Shown here piece after piece: positions 16,522-27,078 of a DNA stretch of 37,208 nucleotides. The position numbers were made by a program, and so were the translations under genes. How positions within the stretch are numbered: the first letter of the stretch is position 1; each line of letters starts with the position of its first letter. This stretch comes from Mucilaginibacter sp. (GTDB lineage: Bacteria; Bacteroidota; Bacteroidia; Sphingobacteriales; Sphingobacteriaceae), in assembly GCA_029237615.1 (NCBI GenBank), contig JAQNCM010000408.1:1-37208 (forward strand). Direction: 5' to 3'. The notes beneath the pieces are model-generated. The model was not told where the DNA came from. It worked only from the letters and a program-made list of their open reading frames with translations, and made no database searches.

Positions 16522-19226
16522 GTCTTTTAAAATACGTTCAAAAGCGCAACTTTGCTAAAACGTCCGAACCCAAAGCCGGAAAGAGCGTGGACAAGGATCA
16601 TTTAATGTTTGTGATCCAAAAACATGACGCGTCACGCCTGCATTATGATTTTCGGCTGGAAATGGAGGGTGTATTAAAGAGCTGGGCGATACCTAAAGGC
16701 CCAACTACAGACCCTAAAGTAAAAAGACTCGCCATGATGGTTGAAGACCATCCGTTTGATTACCGGAACTTTGAGGGCATAATCCCTGAAGGCGAATATG
16801 GCGGCGGTACGGTGATTGTGTGGGATGAAGGTACCTACGAGCCTATTGAAGAAATAAAAGGTAAAAAAGAACAGGAAAAAGCCCTCCTCCAACAGCTAAA
16901 ATCAGGCCAGTTAAAAATTAAGCTGCACGGAGAAAAGCTGCACGGCGAATTTGCACTTGTTAAAACGCATGGAATGGGCGAAAATGCATGGCTGTTTATA
17001 AAACACAATGATGAATTTGCTTCAGAAAGTGATATCACAGAAGAGGATAAATCTGTATTGTCCGGTAAAACTATAGCCGATATGGCTGAAACAAGCGAAA
17101 AGGTTTGGCAGCACGGTCATGAAGAGGACGTAAAAAAAAGTGCCAGACGAAAAAATAAAGCGCCTGAGCCCTTAGAACCCAAGATAGCGCCAGCAAAACC
17201 AGCCAATAAAGATGCAGAGTCCATCTTAAAAACAGCGCCAAAATCCCGCATGCCGAAGGGCATAAAACCAATGCTGGCTACATTGGTTGACGAACCTTTT
17301 GATGACCCTGATTGGCAATATGAAGTAAAATGGGATGGTTACCGGTCATTGGCTTTTATAAACAATGGCGAAGTGGAATTACTATCCCGCAATAACAAGA
17401 GTTTTAATGATAAATTTTACCCCATTTACAAGCTGCTTCAAAAGTGGAAGATCAACGCCGTGCTGGATGGAGAACTGCTGGTTTTAAACGAAAAGGGTAT
17501 CTCCAATTTCGGAGACCTGCAAAATTGGCGCAGTGAGGCTGATGGCGAACTTGTATATTATGTATTTGATTTGCTATGGTACGATGGCAAAAACCTGATG
17601 GGATTGCCGCTAACACAGCGCCAGGCCGTATTGCAGGATATACTTCCCACCGACGATGACCGCATTCGGATAAGCAAAGTTTTTAATGCAAACGGAATTG
17701 ATTTTTTTAAAGCAGCACAGCGTATGGGATTGGAAGGCATCATCGCCAAAAAATGCAACAGTATCTATACTTCCGATCTTCGTTCGAGAGATTGGTTAAA
17801 AATTAAGGTACATAAAAGGCAGGAGGTGATCATCGGCGGATTTACCAAAAACGAGGACACCACCAAAAATTTCAGCTCACTGTTATTAGGCGTTTATAAT
17901 AATGGTAGTCTTCAGTACGTGGGGAAAGTAGGCACGGGTTTTTCGGATAAAGTGCAAAAAGAGATGATGAGCCAGTTTAAGCCGTTGATAATTGACAAAA
18001 GTCCGTTCGATGTTATTCCTGATGTAAATAAACCATCCCGTTTCAGGCCGAATCCACCCAAAGCCAAAGCAACATGGTTAAAACCTGAATTGGTATGTGA
18101 GGTGGCTTTTTCCGAAATTACGAGTGACGGTGTTTTCCGGCACCCTTCTTTCCAGGGTATGCGTATTGATAAAAAAGCACAGGATGTGATTTTAGAAAGG
18201 CCAATGGATACCGATGTTGCAGTAGAACAAGAGGAACCCGCTGAACCAGAAAAGCATGAGCATGCCATCAAACCGCCAAGACAAAAAGAACGTAAAACCT
18301 TGCTTAATCCCAAAGATGATACTCAGGTTAGAAACATTTGCGGGCACGACCTGAAATTCACCAATCTGAGTAAGGTTTACTGGCCGGAAGACAAAGTGAC
18401 CAAGCGGGATATGTTTAACTATTATTATCAGGTTGCTGAATATATTCTGCCTTATCTGAAGGATCGCCCCATGTCACTTAACCGTTTTCCCGGCGGAATA
18501 CATGGCCCGAGCTTTTATCAGAAAGATGTAAAAGGAAAAGCGCCTGACTGGGTTAAAACATTCCCTTATACTACCAGCGACGGTGAAGAAAAAGAGTACC
18601 TGGTAGGTACAGATGAAGCGAGTTTATTGTGGATGGCATCATTGGGATGTATTGAAATGAACCCCTGGTTTAGCAGGGCACAATCGCCGGATAATCCGGA
18701 TTATTGCGTGATAGACCTTGACCCGGATAAAAACACCTTCGACCAGGTGATTGAAGCAGCACTGGAAGTTAAAAAAGTGCTGGATGAGATTCAGGTCCCT
18801 TCTTATTGTAAAACCTCCGGTTCAACCGGTATGCATATTTACATACCGATGGAAGGTAAATATAGTTACGATCAAACGCAGATGTTTGCAAGGATCATTG
18901 TAAATATTGTACATAAGCAGCTGCCTGATTTTACCAGCCTCGAGAGAATGATCGCCAATAGGAAAGGTAAAATGTACCTTGATTTTTTACAAAACCGCCC
19001 CGGAGCAACCATCGCAGGCCCGTATTCACTCCGTCCAAAACCAGGAGCTACGGTATCTATGCCTTTGCATTGGGACGAAGTTAAACCCGGCCTTACCATG
19101 AGACATTTCACCATATTTAACGCTGTTGACCGCCTGAAGGAAACAGGAGATTTATTTAAAGGGGTTTTAGGAAAAGGAATTGATCTTGAAAGGACGATAA
19201 AAAAAGCGCAAAGTATCTTTAACTGA
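16518..19226 (+). CDS. ligD: DNA ligase D (phosphoesterase-ligase-polymerase)
   Basis: N-terminal PE domain (HDASRLHYDFRLEMEGVLKSWAIPKGP), ligase motif YEVKWDGYRS, C-terminal primase-polymerase domain (VIDLDPDKNTFDQV, TSGSTGMHIYIP). Confidence 0.97.
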   Translation: MSLLKYVQKRNFAKTSEPKAGKSVDKDHLMFVIQKHDASRLHYDFRLEMEGVLKSWAIPKGPTTDPKVKRLAMMVEDHPFDYRNFEGIIPEGEYGGGTVIVWDEGTYEPIEEIKGKKEQEKALLQQLKSGQLKIKLHGEKLHGEFALVKTHGMGENAWLFIKHNDEFASESDITEEDKSVLSGKTIADMAETSEKVWQHGHEEDVKKSARRKNKAPEPLEPKIAPAKPANKDAESILKTAPKSRMPKGIKPMLATLVDEPFDDPDWQYEVKWDGYRSLAFINNGEVELLSRNNKSFNDKFYPIYKLLQKWKINAVLDGELLVLNEKGISNFGDLQNWRSEADGELVYYVFDLLWYDGKNLMGLPLTQRQAVLQDILPTDDDRIRISKVFNANGIDFFKAAQRMGLEGIIAKKCNSIYTSDLRSRDWLKIKVHKRQEVIIGGFTKNEDTTKNFSSLLLGVYNNGSLQYVGKVGTGFSDKVQKEMMSQFKPLIIDKSPFDVIPDVNKPSRFRPNPPKAKATWLKPELVCEVAFSEITSDGVFRHPSFQGMRIDKKAQDVILERPMDTDVAVEQEEPAEPEKHEHAIKPPRQKERKTLLNPKDDTQVRNICGHDLKFTNLSKVYWPEDKVTKRDMFNYYYQVAEYILPYLKDRPMSLNRFPGGIHGPSFYQKDVKGKAPDWVKTFPYTTSDGEEKEYLVGTDEASLLWMASLGCIEMNPWFSRAQSPDNPDYCVIDLDPDKNTFDQVIEAALEVKKVLDEIQVPSYCKTSGSTGMHIYIPMEGKYSYDQTQMFARIIVNIVHKQLPDFTSLERMIANRKGKMYLDFLQNRPGATIAGPYSLRPKPGATVSMPLHWDEVKPGLTMRHFTIFNAVDRLKETGDLFKGVLGKGIDLERTIKKAQSIFN

Positions 19227-19235
19227 AATTACAGC

Positions 19236-19269
19236 AAAAAAGGGGAGCCTTGTACAGGCACCCCTTTTT
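19236..19269 (+). terminator. Intrinsic terminator after ligD
   Basis: aaaaaaggggagcct-tgtac-aggcacccctttttt-type hairpin with T tract. Confidence 0.8.
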
Positions 19270-19296
19270 AATACACTTAACCAAAACTAAAACCTT

Positions 19297-19467
19297 TTAA
19301 TCATCGTGGTGGTCATGCTCATCATGATCACGATGGTTGTCATGATCATAATGGCCCTCATGGTCACGATCATAGTGACGATGATATCCATAACCAACAT
19401 AACATCCTGAAGTTATGGATACAAATGATGCTATAATAAGTGCTAATCCAATGATTCTCTTTTTCAT
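19297..19467 (-). CDS. Short His/Asp-rich putative lipoprotein (56 aa), absent from ORF track
   Basis: Minus strand ATG at 19467: MKKRIIGLALIIASFVSITSGCYVGYGYHRHYDRDHEGHYDHDNHRDHDEHDHHDD stop; signal peptide plus lipobox-like SGC. Confidence 0.75.
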   Translation of the reverse strand: MKKRIIGLALIIASFVSITSGCYVGYGYHRHYDRDHEGHYDHDNHRDHDEHDHHDD

Positions 19468-19642
19468 GATCGTAAGTTTTTATACAACACCGCTTTAACG
19501 GGTATCTGTATATTTGATTGAATTTGAGTCAAAAGGATTAATTGAAAAAATTAATTAATAGTTAGGGGAGGTGCCATCATCAATACCGAAAAGCCATAAA
19601 AGAACCTTTAACGTTTAATAGTTAAAGGCTCAATTTTTTAAC

Positions 19643-20329
19643 TTATTGATTGGTCAACCTGGGCAGGGTACGTTTATCAGGTGGCAGCGCTTGAAACTTT
19701 TTATAACTGTCGTTAATATAGGTTACCAGCGATGGGCCATTATTGTCCCTCAAAAAAGCGTAAGGTGGCCTGTAAAGCACCATAAAGTCGTCGAGCTCCT
19801 GACCCTTCAAAGGTACTATACTACTTACATAAGCCCTCGAGAACACTGCATCAACATGCCGCTCTTCGGCCTCGTGCTGAAAATATCGCTTAAGCCGGCG
19901 CGCATCCTTACCTTCTTTGCTAAACCAGGTGCTTGGCGACATCACATATACCTTGCTTTTGGTATATACGTCCGGGTATTCTTTATGGGGATCAAACGCA
20001 GCCTTGCCTGCAGTAATATTTACTTCCCTTAATGAGATTGTTTGCGCCTCCAGCTTTATCTTTTTAGCAGTCATATCAACTACATAAAGCGTATCTGAAA
20101 CATAGCCCGGAGATTCAAAGATCAGCAAATGCCCGGTTTCAGTATTTATGGTAAAGTTTCCTTGTTTATCTGTGAGCGTATATTTTTTGGCGACATTGTC
20201 CCTGACAAAGACGTTTGGAAGGCCTGTATTACTGGCGCCGTCAATTACTTTGCCTTTTAAGGTGCCCTGCGCTTTTATCAGCGCCGCTGCAAAAAGCAAA
20301 AGCAAAGCAAAAAAGTACTTAATTTTCAT
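19643..20329 (-). CDS. Carboxypeptidase-like regulatory domain (CarboxypepD_reg-like) protein
   Basis: Signal peptide then GTLKGKVIDGASNTGLPNVFVRDNVAKKYTLTDKQGNFTINTETGHLLIFESPGY. Confidence 0.85.
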   Translation of the reverse strand: MKIKYFFALLLLFAAALIKAQGTLKGKVIDGASNTGLPNVFVRDNVAKKYTLTDKQGNFTINTETGHLLIFESPGYVSDTLYVVDMTAKKIKLEAQTISLREVNITAGKAAFDPHKEYPDVYTKSKVYVMSPSTWFSKEGKDARRLKRYFQHEAEERHVDAVFSRAYVSSIVPLKGQELDDFMVLYRPPYAFLRDNNGPSLVTYINDSYKKFQALPPDKRTLPRLTNQ

Positions 20330-20405
20330 ATCGGCACGTATTATTAATAGTTATGATAACTTAATCAAATAAAAATAGTTTTGATTTTAATGTTTTGTAA
20401 CACTC

Positions 20406-20448
20406 TTTAAACACAGCGGCCCGGTATTACCGGGCCGCTGTGTTTAAA
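20406..20448. terminator. Perfect 21-bp-arm hairpin downstream of the M1 peptidase gene
   Basis: tttaaacacagcggcccggta-t-taccgggccgctgtgtttaaa; located between 20329 and 20478. Confidence 0.7.
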
Positions 20449-20477
20449 ATTTTAGTCGATGGCTGATCTTCCAGTTA

Positions 20478-22526
20478 TTATTTCTTTGTCCAAACGTTGT
20501 TATCCGGATTGTAATCAGGCATTGCATTATCAGGATCATAAGTCACAGACTGAAGCTCTTCGGTAGATGGATATTTAAATGTCCACGTGCTATTGCGTTC
20601 CCAAATTTCCACGGGTAGTTTAACCCGGTCAACTTTTCCGCTAACTGTTTTTATTTCAAGGGTCACGGGCATAGCCATTTTTTGAAGATTATCTATGGTG
20701 ATCAATGCGCCTTTTGACGGATCGTCATTCTCGTATTTAACATCGCGTACTGCAACATCAAGCCGCCAGTTATGTTCAAACCATCCACGCCAAAACCATT
20801 GCAAATTTTCACCGCCTGCATTTTCCATCGTACGGAAGAAGTCCTCAGGTGTTGGATGCTTAAATGCCCATTTATTAATATAGGTTCTGAAAGCAAAATC
20901 GAACCGCTCAGGGCCTAAAATTTGCTCCCGCAATAAAACTAAACCTGCACTTGGTTTTGCATATAACAGGGTGCCGGTATTTCTTTCTTTTAGGTTTGCC
21001 GGCTGGCTCATAATAGGTTCCAGCTCCGGGGCGGTAAAAAATGCACCAATGCGATGCATATCCATCTGCCTGGTGTTTTTGTACTCGCCATTGTTAAAAT
21101 TAGCAGTTGAGAGCGTATTAATAAAAGTGTTAAAACCTTCATCCATCCATCCATACATCCGCTCATTTGATCCTACGATCATTGGGAACCAGGTATGACC
21201 AAATTCGTGATCGTTAACACCCCATAGCCCTCTTGCCTTTGCTTTGTATCCGCAGAAAACAATTCCCGGATATTCCATACCGCCCACAATCCCTGCAACC
21301 GCTGTTGCTGCCGGGTAAGGGAACTCATACCATTTGGAGGAGTTATATTCTATTGATTTTTTTACATATTCTGTTGACCGGCCCCAGGCATCGTTGCCAT
21401 CACTTTCAACAGGGTAGGCAGATATTGCAATTGATTTTTTTCCGCTTGGCAAATCCATCTTTGCTGCATCAATGATAAAAGCAGCTGAAGCAGCCCAGGA
21501 GGCATCGCGGGCATTATTTATTTTAAAGTGCCACGTTAATTCTTTCTTTCCGGCAGGGCGGGATGCAGGGTCAGTAACTTCACTTGCCGAACGTATGATC
21601 ACCGTTTTTTCGCTTTTTGCCGCATCGGCCCAACGTTTCAATTGTGCAGGGGTATATACTTCCTGCGGATTCAATAATTCGCCTGATGCAACTACAATGT
21701 GGTTAGCTGGCGCCGTGATTTTAAGGTCGAAGTCTCCATATTCAAGGTAAAATTCACCCGGACCAGTATAAGGAATGGTGTTCCATCCGTACACATCGTC
21801 ATATACGCACATACGCGGGTACCATTGTCCAACCTGGAATATTTTCCCATTTTTGGTTTCCTGTATTCCCATACGGTCTGATCCATAATTTGGCGGGGTA
21901 AATGAGTATTCAATTTTTAGCTTTATTTGTCCGCCATTGGCAGTCACTGTTTTTGGTAAAAAAAGCTGCATCCGTGTGTCCGACACTAAAAATTTAACTG
22001 CTGTTTCGGCGCCTTTTGCACCAAGCATTTTTATCGATTTAATTTTATATCCGGCATCAAAAGCCTGTCCGCGTCCCCAGTTACGGCTGCTGGGAACCGG
22101 CGGATTTCCCACTAACGGAACTATAGCAGTTCCCCTTGAGTCTAACTTAAAAAGGTTTTGCTCAAGGTTCATCCACAGATAACCAAGATTTTGCGGGCTA
22201 TAATTTGTGTAAGTTAATATCTCTGAACCGGTAATTTCATTGGTTTCATCATTTAGCTTAGCCGCCAATTGATAATCGGCACGGTTTTGCCAGTATTTAG
22301 GGCCTGGCTGACCATCCGCTGCGCGGTATTCGCCACCGTTCTTCTTATAAAATAAAGGCCCGAATGTTTCATGGTAATCATAAATAGTGCCGGGGGCAGC
22401 CACGATAGGAGCGGGGGCAGGCCTTGCAGGCGGAGCTGGCGCTGTTGCCGGAGTAGTTTGAGCAGAGCCATAACTTGCAACGGCCATAAAAGCCAGTGTG
22501 AAACCGGCAATCAGGTTTAATTTCAT
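20478..22526 (-). CDS. M1 family metallopeptidase
   Basis: [33 protein letters not shown] (HExxH-18aa-E); signal peptide. Confidence 0.92.
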   Translation of the reverse strand: MKLNLIAGFTLAFMAVASYGSAQTTPATAPAPPARPAPAPIVAAPGTIYDYHETFGPLFYKKNGGEYRAADGQPGPKYWQNRADYQLAAKLNDETNEITGSEILTYTNYSPQNLGYLWMNLEQNLFKLDSRGTAIVPLVGNPPVPSSRNWGRGQAFDAGYKIKSIKMLGAKGAETAVKFLVSDTRMQLFLPKTVTANGGQIKLKIEYSFTPPNYGSDRMGIQETKNGKIFQVGQWYPRMCVYDDVYGWNTIPYTGPGEFYLEYGDFDLKITAPANHIVVASGELLNPQEVYTPAQLKRWADAAKSEKTVIIRSASEVTDPASRPAGKKELTWHFKINNARDASWAASAAFIIDAAKMDLPSGKKSIAISAYPVESDGNDAWGRSTEYVKKSIEYNSSKWYEFPYPAATAVAGIVGGMEYPGIVFCGYKAKARGLWGVNDHEFGHTWFPMIVGSNERMYGWMDEGFNTFINTLSTANFNNGEYKNTRQMDMHRIGAFFTAPELEPIMSQPANLKERNTGTLLYAKPSAGLVLLREQILGPERFDFAFRTYINKWAFKHPTPEDFFRTMENAGGENLQWFWRGWFEHNWRLDVAVRDVKYENDDPSKGALITIDNLQKMAMPVTLEIKTVSGKVDRVKLPVEIWERNSTWTFKYPSTEELQSVTYDPDNAMPDYNPDNNVWTKK

Positions 22527-22652
22527 TTTAAATATTGGTCAGTTAAAAAAACAATTATAATACAAAATAACTAAAGCCCGTTAAGGTATAATGATTGTTA
22601 CGTGAATATTATATATTGATCAATTCAAATTGTTTCTTCTTAAATTACCAAT

Positions 22653-22994
22653 TTAAAATTGCTTCCCGTAAACACCCTCATCAAACCCAAAGAACAAAAA
22701 GTCACCGTTTTCTATCACGGGCCGTTTTATCATGCTGGTTTTCTGCTGCATCAATTTCAAAGCATCGGCTGATGTTTTTATGCTTTCTTTTACCAGCGGA
22801 TCAAGTTGTTTCCATGTAAGCCCTTGTTTATTTAAGAAGCGCTCGTTCCCGGCTTTTTGATCCCATTCTTTTAACTTTTCTTCGCTTATGCCGAGTTTTT
22901 TAAAGTCGTGAAATTCGTACGCAACGTTATTTGCTTTTAGCCAGTCGAGCGCTTTTTTTACCGTGTTACAATTGGTGATACCATATACTTTCAT
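22653..22994 (-). CDS. ArsC/Spx-family (YffB-like) thioredoxin-fold protein
   Basis: MKVYGITNCNTVKKALDWLKANNVAYEFHDFKK...RPVIENGDFLFFGFDE. Confidence 0.92.
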   Translation of the reverse strand: MKVYGITNCNTVKKALDWLKANNVAYEFHDFKKLGISEEKLKEWDQKAGNERFLNKQGLTWKQLDPLVKESIKTSADALKLMQQKTSMIKRPVIENGDFLFFGFDEGVYGKQF

Positions 22995-23009
22995 AACGCA
23001 AAATTACTT

Positions 23010-23152
23010 GAAAGAAGCAAGAATCAAGAGCCAGGATGCAAGAGTTAGGAAAATATAATTATATCGGGATAGTTACTCAATACAAAGCTATGACCATCTT
23101 CAATCTAAGAATCTTGCATCTTGATTCCCACCTCTTGAATCTCGCTTCTTTC
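23010..23152. repeat. Imperfect inverted repeat of 'caagaatcaagag' word type
   Basis: gaaagaagcaagaatcaagagccaggatgcaagagtt (23010-23046) versus the reverse complement of 23106-23152. Confidence 0.7.
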
Positions 23153-23171
23153 TATCTTGCCTCTCTTACGG

Positions 23172-25634
23172 TTATTGGTTTCCTCCCGAACTTTTGCCGC
23201 CGCCCTTGGTGTCATCATTGTTAATTCCGTGCTGATTCTTCTTTATCTCACTGTTCAGCTTGCCGAATTTGTAACTGAACCTTATCGCAAAGGTGCGGTA
23301 GGGTTCCTGGTTAAATAATGACTGATAGTATTGAGGAGTTGTTGTAGTGGAGGTATAATTGTGGTATTTGGATTCAGGGTTATTTGCCACTAATGAAATG
23401 GTGGCATTTTTCTTTAAAAACTCCTTTGTGATCACCAACGAGTTATAAATGTAATTGTTTGACCGCCCTTGCAGATTCACATCGCCGCTGAAGAAACCGG
23501 CATCTATGCCTATACGGTAACCGCTGTCAAACTTATAACCTGCATTGGCAAACGCGTTACCGGTATAGCCAGAATTTTGATAAAACTGTCCGTTATAGGT
23601 GCCTCTTAACCAGATTTTGGAAATAAATCCATTTAAGCTAAGGGTAAGCTTTTTTGTAATGCTAAGATTGGTGTTGATATTTAAGCCAAGGCTACGGTTA
23701 CTCCCTAAATTTTGATAGGTAGTTTTGGTAATAGTATCAAGCTTGTGATTGGCGATACTGTCGGTATGCAGGCTGGATACGTTTTGAATGGAGTTATTTG
23801 AAAACTGGTAGCTAAGGCCCGCTGTAAATGAGTTTTTTGAGAAATTACTATAGGTAAACTCGAAGTTATTGTTCAGTTCCGGGCGAAGATTGGGATTGCC
23901 TGTGCTGATAAATTTAGGATTTGAATTATCTACAAAAGGGTTTAACTGGTAAATGCCCGGCCGTTGTATACGTTGCGTAAATCCTAAATTCAAGCTGCTG
24001 GTTTTAAAGGTGCGTTGAATAGATACGGAGGGAATAAGGTTATTGTAATTTTGACTGATAGAGGCATTTGCAGAGGTAAAATTCGCATTTACGGTGGTAT
24101 GTTCCAGCCTTAATCCGGCTTTGGCTGTCCATTTTGCCAGCTTTAACTGATAGGAATTATAAAGGCTGTACACATTTTGCTGGTAATTGAAGTTATTGGT
24201 ATAAACCGGATTTAAATTGTATTGAGTAGTTGCCGAATCAACATCCAGCCGGCTAAAATCACTAAAATCAGTTCTTAAGATAGCTTTGGCACCGGCTTCC
24301 AGGGTAAGCTTCCTGAATGGCTCCGCATAGTCAACCTGTACAGTATGGGACCTTTCTCCCGAATTATTATTTTGTTTAAAATCCGGTTGCACCGATTGAT
24401 AATCATTTACTCTTTGGCTAAAAATGTTATTACTGTAATTAGTGGATGGCGAATAACTGAATTTATAAGATAAAGTTAGCAGTTGATCCTTCTTTTGTTT
24501 AAAGCCCAATTGGTAGTTAACGGTTGCGTCAAGCCCCTGGAAGGTATTAAAACCCGATGAGTATTGATTATACTGCTGGGCAACAGAGCCGTTGTAGTTT
24601 AAAGTATTAGAAAATTGGTTATTGGTTTGGTCGCTGCTCCCGTGGTACATCTCTAAGGAGCCGGTCAGCAAGTTAAGGCTGTCAATTTCATAACTAAGCT
24701 CTGCTGATCCAAAAAAATTATGAAACTTATTGCTGCCGTAACCGGTTTGCCTTGTGCTTTGCCCGCCGAAAATAGTTTGCGAATTACCAAAGGCAGCGTT
24801 AAAACCATTGTTATAATTAGTGCCCGCAAAAACACTAACACCCAGTTTACCTTCCTTGGCATTACCCCGCAGATACAGCCCCGGCCCAAAAACACTGTTG
24901 TAACGGCCGCTGATAGTACCATTGTAACCCTGGTCGGCATTTTTTTTGGTAATAATGTTGATGATGCCTGTCAACCCCTCGGAATCATACTTAGCAGGGG
25001 GAGTGGTGATTACCTCAATCTTTTGTATATTATCTGCCGGCATAGCCTTTAAAAAGTCAGACGGGTTTTTAGCCACCAGGGCGGATTCTTTTCCGTTGAT
25101 CAGTATTTTATATTTCCCACTACCCTTCATTTTAATATTATCGTTTGCATCAACAGACAATAAGGGCACTTTTCGCATCATATCAAGTGCTGTTAACGCT
25201 TTACTTTCAGGGTCGGCCTGTACGTCATAGCTGATACGGTCAACCTCTTGTTTCATGATGGGTTTTACCGCTGTTACCGAAACTTCTTTTAAACTGTTAC
25301 TTGCTACCAACAATGATACTTTACCAACGTTTACATCTGTAGTTGTCCCGTCTATTTTTACAACTTTATTCTGATAACCTACTGACGCAAACGTTAGCAG
25401 GTAAGCTTTACCTGTATGGCTTTTTAATTGAAAGCTGCCATCGTCTTTAGATAAGGTCCCTTGTATCGATTTTTGTGTTGTGGCGTCAAGCAATACCGCT
25501 GTAACATAACCCAGCGGTTTGTTTGTGGTCGAATCGATGGTTATTCCCTTAACGGTTAATGTTTGTGGGGTTGTTTGAGCGTATACCGCGGCAGAGAGGC
25601 AGCAGCAAATTGTTAAAAGTAGAAGTGTTCTCAT
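23172..25634 (-). CDS. TonB-dependent-receptor-like outer membrane beta-barrel protein
   Basis: Signal peptide, CarboxypepD_reg-like N-terminus, plug domain (ALDMMRKVPLLSVDANDNIKMKGSGKYKILINGKE), long barrel with FAIRFSYKFGK near the C-terminus. Confidence 0.9.
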   Translation of the reverse strand: MRTLLLLTICCCLSAAVYAQTTPQTLTVKGITIDSTTNKPLGYVTAVLLDATTQKSIQGTLSKDDGSFQLKSHTGKAYLLTFASVGYQNKVVKIDGTTTDVNVGKVSLLVASNSLKEVSVTAVKPIMKQEVDRISYDVQADPESKALTALDMMRKVPLLSVDANDNIKMKGSGKYKILINGKESALVAKNPSDFLKAMPADNIQKIEVITTPPAKYDSEGLTGIINIITKKNADQGYNGTISGRYNSVFGPGLYLRGNAKEGKLGVSVFAGTNYNNGFNAAFGNSQTIFGGQSTRQTGYGSNKFHNFFGSAELSYEIDSLNLLTGSLEMYHGSSDQTNNQFSNTLNYNGSVAQQYNQYSSGFNTFQGLDATVNYQLGFKQKKDQLLTLSYKFSYSPSTNYSNNIFSQRVNDYQSVQPDFKQNNNSGERSHTVQVDYAEPFRKLTLEAGAKAILRTDFSDFSRLDVDSATTQYNLNPVYTNNFNYQQNVYSLYNSYQLKLAKWTAKAGLRLEHTTVNANFTSANASISQNYNNLIPSVSIQRTFKTSSLNLGFTQRIQRPGIYQLNPFVDNSNPKFISTGNPNLRPELNNNFEFTYSNFSKNSFTAGLSYQFSNNSIQNVSSLHTDSIANHKLDTITKTTYQNLGSNRSLGLNINTNLSITKKLTLSLNGFISKIWLRGTYNGQFYQNSGYTGNAFANAGYKFDSGYRIGIDAGFFSGDVNLQGRSNNYIYNSLVITKEFLKKNATISLVANNPESKYHNYTSTTTTPQYYQSLFNQEPYRTFAIRFSYKFGKLNSEIKKNQHGINNDDTKGGGKSSGGNQ

Positions 25635-25752
25635 AGTCGGATTTTATAGGCTGGATTCTTAAGGTTAAAGACACACCAAGGTATTAATCCGTTGCAAGAA
25701 AATAAAAGATTTAACAAAATTTAACTAAATAATTAGTTATGTAACAAGAGTG

Positions 25753-26313
25753 TTACTTGTTGTGCCTTGTCATGGTTAATTCTGTGCCGATAGCAGCGAA
25801 ACTTTTTATCATTTCGATAGCACGGTCAATGAGTGCAGGCAGCTCAGGTAGTTCATCTTCTGCAAAGCCATCCAGTACATAATCCACTTGCCGGCCCTTC
25901 GGAAAATTATCACCAACGCCAAAGCGGAGGCGCGCATAATCATTATGACCAAGTGTAGCCTCAATGTGTTTTAAGCCATTGTGGCCCGCGGCGCTTCCTT
26001 TAGGTTTTAAACGCAGCGTGCCAAAAGGTAAAGCGATATCATCCACTACGATCAATACATTTTCAATAGGGATCCTTAATTCTTTCATCCAGTGATTAAC
26101 CGCCTTACCGCTCAAATTCATATAAGTGGTTGGTTTGATGAGATACAGCGTCCGGGCTTTATGAGTTATTTCGGTGTAATATGCCAGCCGCATATTGTAA
26201 AATTTTACTCCTTCCTCTTTAGCCAGTTTATCCAAAATCATAAAGCCGATATTATGCCGGGTATCAGCGTATTCAGGCCCAATATTTCCTAAACCAACAA
26301 TCAGATATTTCAT
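25753..26313 (-). CDS. pth: Peptidyl-tRNA hydrolase
   Basis: MKYLIVGLGNIGPEYADTRHNIGFMILDKLA, KPTTYMNLSGKAV, VDDIALPFGTLRLKPKGSAAGHNGLKHIE. Confidence 0.97.
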   Translation of the reverse strand: MKYLIVGLGNIGPEYADTRHNIGFMILDKLAKEEGVKFYNMRLAYYTEITHKARTLYLIKPTTYMNLSGKAVNHWMKELRIPIENVLIVVDDIALPFGTLRLKPKGSAAGHNGLKHIEATLGHNDYARLRFGVGDNFPKGRQVDYVLDGFAEDELPELPALIDRAIEMIKSFAAIGTELTMTRHNK

Positions 26314-26398
26314 TTTGAGTCTATAGTCCATAGTCCCTAGTCCATAGAACTAGTGAACAAAGACAGATTTATAGGGCGAAGATATTAATTAAAATAAA

Positions 26399-26428
26399 AA
26401 CAGCGATAAGTATAAACCTATCGCTGTT
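26399..26428 (-). terminator. Probable hairpin terminator for rplY
   Basis: aacagcgata ... tatcgctgtt inverted repeat in the rplY-pth gap. Confidence 0.6.
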
Positions 26429-26466
26429 AAATATTAACCTTATTCCTCCTTAAAGAGGGTAGGGGT

Positions 26467-27051
26467 TTATTTTTTACCGGAAGCAGCTTCCTGCTCAGCC
26501 TGACGTAATGCGCGTGAAGTAGTTACAGAAACAATTGTATCCTCTTTGGCGTTGGTGATAGTTAAATTATCAAGTTTTAAATCGCCAACCTTTACAGATT
26601 TTCCAACTTCTAAAGTTTCAATGCTTACTTCAATAGCATCCAGGTGATCCTTGGGTAAACCTTTGATCCGTAACTTTCTTAGTTTTTGTACCAGCTTACC
26701 ACCTGTTTTAACACCCGGCGAAGTTCCGGTTAGTTTAACGGGAATTTCGATAGTGATAGGCTTTTTGTCATCTAGCAGCAAAAAGTCGATGTGAATAAGC
26801 TGTTCAGTTAAGGGGTGGAACTGCATGTCTTTAATAATAGCCTGTGATTTTACACCAGCAATTTCTAAGTCGATGAAATGAACAACCGGCGTATAAACTA
26901 CGGCTTTCAAATCAGCTGCGGACACTGAAAAGTGGGTTTGGGTTGACCCACCGTAAAGTACTGCCGGCACTAATGCCTGGTAACGCAGTTCTTTAGCGTC
27001 TCTTTTCCCTACGTTCTCTCTTGGAGAACCGCTAATAGCAATTGATTTCAT
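26467..27051 (-). CDS. rplY: 50S ribosomal protein L25/general stress protein Ctc
   Basis: MKSIAISGSPRENVGKRDAKELRYQALVPAVLYGG ... QFHPLTEQLIHIDFLLLDDKKPI. Confidence 0.96.
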   Translation of the reverse strand: MKSIAISGSPRENVGKRDAKELRYQALVPAVLYGGSTQTHFSVSAADLKAVVYTPVVHFIDLEIAGVKSQAIIKDMQFHPLTEQLIHIDFLLLDDKKPITIEIPVKLTGTSPGVKTGGKLVQKLRKLRIKGLPKDHLDAIEVSIETLEVGKSVKVGDLKLDNLTITNAKEDTIVSVTTSRALRQAEQEAASGKK

Positions 27052-27078
27052 TAATTTGTTATTTAATTTGTTTACTTA

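Noticed and set aside
19297-19467. His-codon stretch read as a simple DNA repeat (catgatcat...)
   Set aside because: It is better explained as the His/Asp-rich coding tail of the small lipoprotein on the minus strand, with a good start and signal peptide.
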